Assembly: GCA_005406025.1 (NCBI GenBank)
Contig: BGZK01001187.1
Span: forward strand, 1 to 64,000
Direction: 5' to 3'
From: Eumeta japonica
Lineage: Eukaryota; Arthropoda; Insecta; Lepidoptera; Psychidae
Length of the DNA: 64,000 nt
The notes below the pieces were generated by a model, which did no database searches, was not told the origin of the DNA, and was given only the letters and a program-made list of their open reading frames with translations. The position numbers and the translations under genes were made by a program. How positions within the stretch are numbered: position 1 is the stretch's first letter; each line of letters opens with the position of its first letter. This document shows, piece after piece, positions 48,265 through 57,959 of the stretch.

Positions 48265-51200
48265 TCTTTTTTTTTAGTCCCATAATTCCGTTTCGAATAA
48301 TCTCAATAATCTCTTTTCTACAATTGTTTTTAAAACATCATAACAATTTTAATCCACTAAAAACTGTTCTGAATGTTGCAGAGCCAATTATAATCAAATT
48401 AATCAATAAAACGTATTTGGAACATAATTGAATTTTGCAAACAATATAACACCGTTTTTTGGTCAGGGTGACCAGAGTGAGCCATGTTTCTCATTCTAGT
48501 AGATATCACTTCAGATTTATAAATCGTTCATTTTGTGACTGTGTAGGGTTTAGCTTTTGTGATAAGACGTTAAAATGTATAAATATTTTTATAACCTATG
48601 TTTATTTTTATAGACTGAAAAATAATTGAAAGTGGGTGAATATATAGCTTCTTTCATATATAATTTTTCACTACTTTAATTGAAGCTTCTGAGAGCGTAA
48701 CATATACAATATTACCAGTGTGGGGGTACAAATACATCCGTGACATGACATAATAATAATTTGTAATTTTGATTCTGAGCCCGATTGCGATAATACGTTG
48801 CAAATTCTGATAATATAATAAAATAAATATATTCTGGATTTATCCATTCAATTGATAAATTCCAATTAAGAATAAAATAATACACGTATGTCAATATCAA
48901 ACTTTCCAAATAGTGTCATACCATCTCGCCGTTTGGTTACATAAGTCGCATCAAACTCCTAAACAACTTTTGCTTTTTCACCGAGCACCGGTCACCGGGG
49001 TAGGAGGAGCACGCGGTACGGGCGATCTCCGCCAGTACCGATCGGCACGTTTCTCCGGCAGGTGGCACCGGGCCGTGTTGCGCGCGCGCATACAGATAAA
49101 AGACGCAACGAACGAACCGCGCTCTCTCAAATTTTTTAAATTTTGATCCGACGTTTTCTTGAATGGAAAATTAAAGAGAGACTCGTAAGCGATCCGCGGA
49201 GTGAGGACCGTGCATGCGCACGCCGTATATTGTTTTTGTGCCGCCCGAGGATGTCTATATCCAGGATATGGTAAATTTTACCATCTACAATGTATTTTAG
49301 AATCATTTATCGCAAACTCATATATTTAATTGATGTTAGATGATTTCAGTGGTCCAATAAAAATTTACTATTATCCTATGTTATATATATATCGTCTTTT
49401 CGATTCATACCAAACACACACAGAACGCCGCAGTACCGTCGCCCGGATTGTTTTATATTTTAGGCATACAACAACTCGGAACTAGACGTCGGGGCCCGTG
49501 CGCCCCGAGAGCGGACCGAACCGGCATTCGGCACGAAGTTTTAAAAGGAAAGCAACGAAAGTCTCGACAAAATCAATTGTTCCTGCAAATTTTTCTAATT
49601 AATTTAGAAGCGGACGCCGACCGCGCGACGGCCGGCACACTCGCTGAAGTCTGTTATGGTAGAAGTCACACGCAAATCTGCGAATATCTTGAGAGTTGTA
49701 GTATTATAAATTTATAATTAATACATAAATTTTATGCAGCAACAAAAATACGATTTTTAAGTGATATCCTAAATGTTGTTTTATTCTGTTATCTATTCAT
49801 GTTTATATTTTCATGATACTTATAATAAGAAGAATTTTTTTATGATTTTTTCATGCGTAGAATTGAGGAAATTGGTATTTTAATTAAAATATCACCTCTT
49901 GTAACTTTGTAATAGTGTTTGTCCGACAATTTGTTTAGATTAATTTTGAACCCTAATGATATTATAGTAAAATACGTAAATTTTTCAAGATACACAAGAT
50001 ACCAATGTAACTAGTAATTCATAATAATTTTATTTTTTTCATAAATGTCAGTATATTTATAGGAAAAAATCTTTTACGTTTGTAAGGAAAAAGGATTTAT
50101 TGATAAATTACCACCAACAATTTAAGGATAAAGGTCTGCGCGAGCGTATATTGCACGATGATCTGTCACAGGCGATACTATTTTCTATTATGTCTTTTAT
50201 AGAGTCTACGCTCTATAGAAGCACCGAAGTGAACTAGTTCTCAAAGTGCGTCAGTGCCCTAGGCCGAGATGCGCCGCCACAGAGCTTTTATTGTAAAACG
50301 CGTAATGGCGACATTCACATAGTTCCGTTATAGGTGATGGCGTCGAAATGTAGTCACTTTACAGCAATCTCATACGAGACTGATGGGCTTGGCCCTTAAG
50401 CCCTGTACGCTAGTTCCGCAGGGACAAAGCGCTTATCCACACCGGCGCTGGTATCTCGAGCCGACCGCTAAAATACTATCTAAGGTACGGAGCGCGACAA
50501 TAAATTTCACTTTTATTGTCGAATAAAAAACCAATTATTCAAATCATGTGCCGTTAGAGATCGAGCCTAAGTTATTCAAAATATTTGTATTTGAATTATT
50601 ATATTTAGAAGTTTTAATTCATTCGTTATTAAGGACTTTTATTCATAATAATTTATCTATTAGAGGTAAATTAAATTTTACAACAATTCACTGAGGAAAA
50701 CGGTATAAATATCAAGGGCACGCACAATATTTCATACAAATTAAAATACTAACGAAGACTTAATGATAGGACAGATAAAGCAATATTGCTGAAAAATATA
50801 ATTTAAATATTTGTTTCAATATTCAAGTTACTCAAAATTGAAAACGTAGAAGCAGATCTGTATAGACACCCCCCACTTCGCAAACTTATTGTAGTAGGTC
50901 TTCCTGTACTAGTTTCGATTTACGTCATGCGTGAATACAAAAGCAGAATCTACGTTATGTAATCGATTAAAAAATCTATAATGAATGTGTACACGCACTA
51001 TAGAACATAATATAGCAAAGAAGCGGAACACTGCGTTTTCTTAGGTAATATGCTTAAGTAACGGCTACGCTGTTTCTTTGTCTCACTGTTAACGGGTTCT
51101 TTATCGGACTTATTCTGTAATTACGGCTCAAATCGCAGCTAATGTTATAGTTGTGTAATATAATGAAAGTGTAGAATTGCATTAGACAATCGGACAAAAA

Positions 51201-53355
51201 CTAAATTTGGGTCTATACCTTTCGATTTCAGCAATGCCTAGGATCGATAACGTCCTAGTGACGGCCGACTCCCACCGGGTGAGCCGGCCGTGCAGTGCAG
51301 CCGCATTACGTAAAGGCGCACTCCGTGTACCGGCGCGGCCCAGACCTTACTCGACGAGGCGAGCTAACGGCGCGGGCGCCGGCGCAGCCACGCTTTTTAT
51401 TCGATACAGTTACCATGATTGTTCTTACGTGGCCGTTAATATTCATAGCAGCTCGCATAAAAACTGGTGTTGGCGCGTATCAGACCCGTGCGCGCTCCTC
51501 TTTATAAGACTAGCACGATCCATAGACACGATAACGTTTGAACGATCGAACCGGTACGCCGATTTCATAATTAATTTTTGGTTCTCCTGCGTCGGTACTA
51601 CCCACCCTGCCGAGTTCACTAACGCGAATGGTCTGCTTGTTCTGAACCACAACATTGTTGATTTTCACTCTTCCACATACAAGACATCAATTAAAAGCAA
51701 ACCAGATTATGAGTCTTGCTAATAATATCGATAAGAGTAGTAGTGTGGATGGGCATCCTTAGACACGCAAGAGAGTCCTTCGATTATATCAGATCTCAAA
51801 ATTAAATACAGATTATCTATTTGACTATAAGCAACGACGTCGTCAGCCCTTCCAGAGCCCCTCGCGGGGCTGTATCGGCATCCGTTCTGTTCGTAATTTC
51901 CATAAAGGATTTATTTGTGATCAGTGTATTACGACGGTATCAAAACAGTAGATCGTCTGTGGACGACACAGTCTCTTTTATAATAAGACGTAGGAGGAAG
52001 TATCCTGAAGGCTATTCGGTACATTATAAATCAATATAATTTTATTAGGTATCGAATTTATTAAATGTTGAGTCTGTGTTATAAAATTGATACGCGACTA
52101 TTTGTGAATCTTAACTAGCATAAAAATATGTAAATATAAATAATGTATGTAAATATAATATATATAGAGCGCACAGTGAGGTTCGAGTGGTTAGCGTTAG
52201 ATTGAATAGTTGCTACGCAGCAGACACAGAGCTCCCATGTAAAAAATACCTATGCTTTTGATCACTCACTCCAAAAAAAAATCTAAGGCCCTGGACGATA
52301 TCGCTCGGCTCGGCGCGTGATGTGCCGGCGACGCCCGCGCCGCTGACGCGTGAGCCAGCGCTAAGGACGATGCGTACAAAAGAAAATGTACATTTTAAAT
52401 ACTTACTGCTTTTCATTTAATCAGCAAATCATGATTTATTTGGGTAGAAATGCAATAAATTTATGGTCTGCATTATTTAACATATAGTTGTGATAAATTG
52501 CGAATCATATGGCGGTTTAAGTCATGCGTTCTGAACGCGACCAAACAGTAACTCTTTTCATTGTTTTCATTAAAATGCACAATAATTTCTACCAGGTATA
52601 CTTAGTCAATATTTAAAAAAATACTAGCTACAGTAGTTTTTTTTATAATTTGTAAAACAATATAATAAATCTACATGGCACCTGAATAAAGAAAATCGAA
52701 ATATTTGCGTGTGTTATAGACTACGGTGTCATCTATATCTATTCTATCAATCGTTTGTCATCTTTATGCAGATTATTCTTTCAAATACAAAAGCAGATTT
52801 CATTTCTCTTAAATATCCAGGTCAAAAATATTGCGTTTATCAATTTAAATAATTATAGCAGAGCATAAAGATGACAGTCGATATTTATTAACATCATTGT
52901 TTAAACAGGGAAAAAATTAAACAAACGGTTAAAATTTATTTTTTTGATAAATTCATTTTTGGCCGTTATTAATTGGGACTGTAAATAATTTTCTGAACGA
53001 TTGTGCCAGTATGCCCTACTTTAAGTAGCATTTAAATTTAATTAAATGCTTATTATTCAACTTCATTCAGTCTTTGCGGTTAACAATCATACGAATTTTC
53101 AAAGAAATTTTTGAATATCCTGAACAAAAGTATCGTGTGTTTTAATTTAGACCATAATCTGTCTTTTAATTTTTTTTTCCGTTGCATAGACATTTGTGTA
53201 GATAGAAAGATTGTTGGATGTCAGTGAGGCCAGAGAGATATGCACAGATCGTACCACGTGGAAATCTATAGTCTCTGCCTACCCTTTTGGTAAACAGGCG
53301 TGAATTTATATTATACTATTATACACATTTTTGTGCTGCCCCGTAAGTACTCTCG
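48265..53355. other. Long stretch without established gene; several GC-rich patches
   Basis: GC-rich patches at about 48985-49095, 49190-49240, 49480-49530, 49610-49650, 51260-51400 and 52290-52365. The longest open frame, 51207-51722 (171 codons), crosses one of them. It has no domain motif, and its composition shifts from Ala/Arg-rich to AT-driven residues, so I do not call it. 50190-50480 has moderate GC and almost no open frames. The plus frames at 48913-49146 and 49448-49717 carry no motif. Confidence 0.4.
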
Positions 53356-53357
53356 TC

Positions 53358-53405
53358 AAGCATGTCACTAGCTTTTGTCTGCAACTTCGTCCGCGAGAAA
53401 CGCAA
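53358..53405 (+). repeat. Repeat signature CTAGCTTTTGTCTGCAACTTCG
   Basis: Second occurrence in the window of the pattern at 20583-20620, followed here by TCCGCGAGAAACGC. Confidence 0.55.
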
Positions 53406-53552
53406 ATGAGACAAGCACACTGACAAGAATTCAAAACCTTTCAATTAGGTTCATTTACTTCTAAACAGTTGATAGCAATCAAAGTACTTTTTTTGAAAAT
53501 ATCTGTGATTATTACTTTAATATACAATTCTTATATATATTTCTCCTGTTTC

Positions 53553-53555
<3 letters not shown>

Positions 53556-53606
<51 letters not shown>
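53556..53606. repeat. (AT)n microsatellite
   Basis: An uninterrupted AT dinucleotide run of about 51 bp. The plus frame across it (53469-53789) translates it as Tyr-Ile repeats and is not a gene. Confidence 0.98.
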
Positions 53607-53608
<2 letters not shown>

Positions 53609-53650
53609 TATTGGAGAAACAGCTCTAACTGTTTTTATGAAATTTTGTAT
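53607..53650 (+). repeat. Fragment of the repeat start seen at 12950
   Basis: GGAGAAACAGCTCTAACTG and TTTTTATGAAATTTTGTAT follow the (AT)n run, as GGAAACAGCTTCAATGATTT and GAAATTTAGTAT follow the (TA)n run at 12950-12970. Confidence 0.55.
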
Positions 53651-54231
53651 TTATATTCTTAAGTTTATCATATACTTATACTCATATGTTTTCCCTAGAA
53701 AAACGCGATGTAAAAAATATTTTGCAGCGTTACTTTATAGCGTCATCTCGTTGAGTAATGTGGTAATTGTATATAGTGCTACTGGATAGAGTACTGAGGT
53801 ACCGGTAGGCTTAACATAACTTTCTTAGGCAACAGATTTCACTACATGACATAAATTAGACAGATGGTACTGTGACATTATAAACGTGAGAGCAAGTAGC
53901 AGACCGATTTTTCATATATGTCTCTAATACACTTATTAACTTCATTGATATTGGCTATGTAATTATAATGCATGCACATATTGTATATAAGGTGAATTAC
54001 CTTATTTGCTTTTAACTTATTTTTTGAACACCTGGATAAGTATTCAAGACTCGGGTAGTTCTCGCCAATAATTTACAAAAAAATAGAACTCCTAATACAC
54101 TTAAATAAAATGTGCTATAGTCTCCTCTATCTATTTTGTTTTCTTTTTAATAATTCTCCAAATTAACATAACATATATATTATATGTACATATTTACAAA
54201 AAGCAAAAGTATATACGTATTATATCAACTA

Positions 54232-54320
54232 TTTGGTACCCATAGTACAAGCCTCGTTGCTTAATTGGGACCAGATGGTGATGTGTCTACGTTCGAAGTT
54301 ATTATACGTATTATTATTAT
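54232..54320 (+). repeat. Interspersed repeat end, GGTACCCATAGTACAAGC type
   Basis: TTTGGTACCCATAGTACAAG, then TTGCTTAATTGGGACCAGAT, a string I recall from the 3' ends of a common lepidopteran repeat. Ends in a TTATTATTATTAT run. It lies just upstream of the exon candidate at 54363. Confidence 0.5.
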
Positions 54321-54362
54321 ATCAATTAATTATTTTTATCTCTCTAAACTTTGTTAATACAG

Positions 54363-54540
54363 AGTGTATTGGTTTCAGATGTTTCAATGCATGAGATAAA
54401 AGAAGAAAAATACGAACAAACAAACCCGAACAAAGAGATGAGAAGAAGGTAAACAGTGATCAGCAATAAGCCGTCTTAGATGTGGCCGTGCAGAGTGGTG
54501 CTGGCGCTCGCGTGCGCGGCGCTCGCGCGGCAGGTCGCCG
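54363..54540 (+). other. Predicted exon (5' UTR plus first codons of a secreted or membrane protein gene)
   Basis: The left border is an acceptor at 54361-54362 after a pyrimidine-rich tract (TTTTTATCTCTCTAAACTTT). A second possible acceptor ends at 54378 (GGTTTCAG). The right border is a strong donor, G|GTGAGT, at 54541. Between them lies about 117 bp of leader and a 61-bp coding start. I saw no matching upstream or downstream exon in the window. Confidence 0.5.
54480..54540 (+). CDS. First coding exon with a signal peptide, unidentified protein (partial)
   Basis: The ATG at 54480 is preceded directly by an in-frame TAG, so translation starts here. The 20 complete codons read MWPCRVVLALACAALARQVA, and the exon ends one base into the next codon (phase 1). 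This is a textbook signal peptide: a short start with one Arg, a hydrophobic core VVLALACAALA, and small residues before a likely cleavage site. The codons are very GC-rich (GCG, CTC, GTG), unlike the AT-rich flanks, which argues against chance. A GTGAGT donor follows. The product should enter the secretory pathway, but 20 residues do not allow the family to be named. The next exon would have to lie beyond a long intron. Chance remains possible because the unit is short. Confidence 0.5.
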
Positions 54541-55065
54541 GTGAGTGAACATTTAAAAACGTCTCCATTTAAAATAGCCTTACCAGAAGCCTTTTCTATT
54601 TGTATGATTTTTTTTATTTATTGGTAAGAGTCAACGCTAAAGCGAGCGCATTCAAATTTGATAAGATCTGATGAGGGACTAACAGAAGACGAATTCGCCT
54701 TAACTATTTGAAGCACACTCAGCAAAATGATATCGTTATATTTAGAATTACATGCAAAGAAAAGATCGCTGCAAGTTTTTATGAGTAGTGGCGTGTCCTA
54801 GTTTTACATCTTTTATGTCGAAAAGATGTCAAGAAATAATGAAAGCTGAGACCAAATCGAAACTGCATCTCTGTCTACGCGCTTAGGTAAAAATACTTCC
54901 TCTTGTTCGAGGATCACTTCGAGCTTATTTTTATTCGAACTTATTTTGTAACTCATTAAAACTGTTATTTGCAGTTTCTTCGTAACTGAAGTAAAAATTA
55001 AATAAAGTTAAAAATATATGACTATGTAGATATATTTGGAATTTTTTAAATTGACTTATATTTGC
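54541..55065. other. Presumed first part of the following intron
   Basis: AT-rich, no acceptor with a matching phase-1 open exon noticed. Confidence 0.35.
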
Positions 55066-55069
55066 ATCG

Positions 55070-55135
55070 TAATAATGGTCAAGCGGTCATCGTATTGCTT
55101 TCAAGTCAGAAGCATCTAATGGTAAATTCAATCTT
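55070..55135 (+). repeat. tRNA-derived SINE head, probable
   Basis: TGGTCAAGCGGTCATCGTAT, then TGCTTTCAAGTCAGAAGCAT and GGTAAATTCAATC: A-box-like, anticodon-like and decayed B-box-like strings in tRNA order. Confidence 0.45.
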
Positions 55136-55139
55136 AGAA

Positions 55140-56230
55140 CACGAGCGGAATTAGGAAATGAGTTTTTAACATGAGTTCGATTAAATGACTTGCTTCGTGG
55201 CTCTGAGAATTCATTAAGCTGTTGGTGTTAGACTTTGTCGTTGGTTACCGCAGTGATCACAAACTTGAAATTAAATTATGTTAGAATTTATGTAACGGGG
55301 GTACAAAAATTTGACGATTTATATAGTCAGTGGTATTTTAATAGTCGCCAATTTTGATAATTAATAAATTATATGTACAATACTAAAGTACAGTTTTAAG
55401 AATGCGGTTCGCCTATTGAAAACATAACACGAATTCCTAATTTTTTTCATTGTATAGGATAATAATATCCATAATACCATTATTGTATGCGGCTACCCTT
55501 GACAACCTCTCTGCTAGTTATACACACAACACGTTTATGTATACAAAAGCTAAATGTACTTTGTTGTATGTAAAACTTATGTAAACAACACGCATTCGTT
55601 AATTAGTTCTGGTGTTGTCGTTGATTCAACGAAAATCTCTTTGACGTGACAACGTCTTAAATTAGGTTGCGGCTGGAGTCACTTTGAAAAGTGTAACGCT
55701 CGGTAACGTAACGATGAGTCACCGAACGAGAGAGGCCCGCCGAATGCCTTGCGTCTCTCCCACTCAACCATGATCGGTCTGCCGCGCGCAGCACTAGAGA
55801 ATTAGTGCATAGCTTGCAAATGTATTGCAAGTTATTGTATGTATATTTGTATATAAATACGTATGTATGTGTAAAGGTAAAAATAAAATTTTGTTAATAT
55901 GAAATTCAGTGCGAGATTCTTTGTATAAATTAATGTTTTAAATATAATTCTTTGTATAAATAAATGTTTTAAATTGTTACTATTATTTCATCCTTCTTCC
56001 TACTATACGAATGAATATTCACATTAAAATGATTTTACCATTCAAAGTCGTTGTCACGTAAAACTTTCGCCCGTATACCGACTTTACAGGCAACCAAATT
56101 TTTTTTAATTTTTAAATTTTATAACAGAGATACTTAAACATTTAAATAAGTATACAATCCGAAATCTGTAATTACACGTACTTTATAAAAATATTGTTTT
56201 TTTCTTTTAATATACAAATAGTCCCACTAA
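55140..56230. other. No gene seen
   Basis: A moderate-GC part at about 55670-55800 (AACGAGAGAGGCCCGCCG) lacks an open frame; it may be regulatory. Confidence 0.4.
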
Positions 56231-56235
56231 GATAT

Positions 56236-56279
56236 ACTTAGAGATTGTTGTCTCATTTTTGAGACAACAATCTCTAAGT
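56236..56279. repeat. Perfect fold-back palindrome, 20-bp arms, TTTT spacer
   Basis: The left arm is ACTTAGAGATTGTTGTCTCA, followed by TTTT and its exact reverse complement. Every arm base pairs. Confidence 0.95.
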
Positions 56280-56814
56280 GAGCATTTTATGCTGTCTGAT
56301 CTCTTTAACAATATTGACAGAAATAAGTGAAGATAAGATGTCAATAACTACTGTGTTGGAGGCTACATTGTTACGATGTCGGAGTGGCGAGAACGTGAAC
56401 TAAATATAGGTACTAACTCGTCTTAAAGCAGACTAACACGCTACCTCGAACACGGACGAGGTGTGTGTAAGTTGTCCCGTCTGTATTAAGTTGAAAGCTC
56501 GTTTCGGGAAGTCTGCAAAATTTTAACTGGATCAAACGTAATAAAGTTTACGACGTGAAAAATCTACTAAGAAAATGAAACCGAGTAGACTACGAATAAA
56601 ATACATATACAGTACCAAAACCTCAAGTAAACGCTTATGAATAATAAACATAACTTCCAGGTAAGCATCTAATTTGGCGGCACCACCGCGGGTGACCCAG
56701 TTCGCTTAACCAGTCCTCTACTAGACGCTTATCGGGCGAGCGCATTCCTTAAAAAAATTCAAATTGGGTAACGAAACGTAACGCTTATTTGTCAAAAGTA
56801 GCTTCGCCGTAACG

Positions 56815-56915
56815 GCCGTAACGGGAGCTGCGCGCGCGCTCGCGCCGCCCGCGCCCGCGGCGCCCGCGCCCGCGCCGCCGGTGAAAGCTGGGAAAGCGCC
56901 GCGGTACACTCAACC
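56815..56915. promoter_or_regulatory. Very GC-rich patch
   Basis: GCGCGCGCGCTCGCGCCGCC and CCGCGGCGCCCGCGCCCGCG within AT-rich DNA. The minus frame 56721-56909 is Ala/Gly-rich because of it and is not a convincing protein. Confidence 0.25.
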
Positions 56916-56959
56916 TCCGCCCTATGGCCGTGCTCGTATTTAATTGCCGCAGCTCGATT

Positions 56960-56993
56960 TCGAGCAGATCACTGAGTGCAGTGATCTGCTCGA
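56960..56993. repeat. Perfect fold-back palindrome, 15-bp arms, 4-nt spacer
   Basis: TCGAGCAGATCACTG, spacer AGTG, CAGTGATCTGCTCGA. All arm positions pair. Confidence 0.92.
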
Positions 56994-56999
56994 CGCAGT

Positions 57000-57290
57000 T
57001 CCGACACGAGTGTCGTATATAGTTTGGTGATGTTACTGCGATATGTCAAGAAATATCAAATTAGCGATTTCCTTATTTTCTACTCTGTCTTATATAGTTA
57101 AAAAAAATGATCTCCACATTTTTTTAATATCGAATGAGTAGTTATAGTTATTGCACTGGATGTTTATGCACTTAATCGTGTTGTGGGCGAGCGATGAGGC
57201 TATAGAAGAAAAATAATTGCATGCTACCAAAGATTCTTTTCTGGGCCTTCCTTGTATGAAAATATATGAGAGTAATTTCTCTGAAACAAA
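57000..57290. other. AT-rich spacer
   Basis: Nothing recognised; the minus frame 57090-57317 has no motif. Confidence 0.4.
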
Positions 57291-57292
57291 AT

Positions 57293-57957
57293 GTTTTTTT
57301 TTAGGGTTCCGTACCACGGAAGGAAAAACAGAACCCTTATAGGATCACTCTGTCGTCCGTCCGTCCATCCGTCCGTTTGTATGTCAAAACTCTTTATCTT
57401 AGAAACGCGTGAAGGTATCACGTTGAAATTAAAACCATATACTCAAGTCTAAAGTTTTTTTAAGCTGTAAAAATATCAAACTTCTAAGCTAACTTCAAAA
57501 AAGGAAACGGTAGTTTATGTCGCTAAAAATGTATATTTTGACACTCTCAAGGAAATCAAAATTTGTTGTGTATTTTCCGTTGACCTAGAACTATGAAATT
57601 TAACAAGTAATTCTGTCTTATTCTACTGTATAGGAAAAAATTAAAAACCATACATTTGTAATTAAATCACAAAATTTATTTTTTAAAGTATGTAATCAAT
57701 CATGCGCGGTTATGCAACGGTATGCGCGGTAATAATTGTATGGGTAACCAAATCTTTCGGTATTTTTAAACTTTATTAATTTTTACAGAAGATAAATCTG
57801 ATATCCGTATATTTTTAATTAAATCTCAAAAAATCATAACGAAAGCTCGGAAAAAACTGCGAAACTCGTCCTGAACCTGAACCTATAATATGTACCTGCG
57901 AGTTTGTACGGAACCCTCGGTGGGCGAATTCGACTCGCACTTGTTCGGTTTTTTTTC
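57293..57957 (+). repeat. Complete copy of the GGTTCCGTACC...GGAACCC interspersed repeat
   Basis: About 665 bp. The left end is a T run then AGGGTTCCGTAC (57303-57314), followed by AGAACCCTTATAGGATCACT and GTCCGTCCGTCCATCCGTCC. The right end has GTACGGAACCCT (57906-57917), GGGCGAATTCGACTCGCACT and TTCGGTTTTTTTT. The two 12-bp strings are exact reverse complements, so the element has subterminal inverted repeats inside T-rich edges. I recall the family as very common in Lepidoptera. No coding capacity is visible. Its class is not clear to me. Confidence 0.75.
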
Positions 57958-57959
57958 TC

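Noticed and set aside
51207..51722. 171-codon open frame, one of the longest in the window
   Set aside because: No domain motif; composition changes halfway with local GC; splice-like sites lie within it. Best explained as a chance frame over a GC-rich patch.
53469..53789. 106-codon plus frame
   Set aside because: About half of it translates the (AT)n microsatellite.
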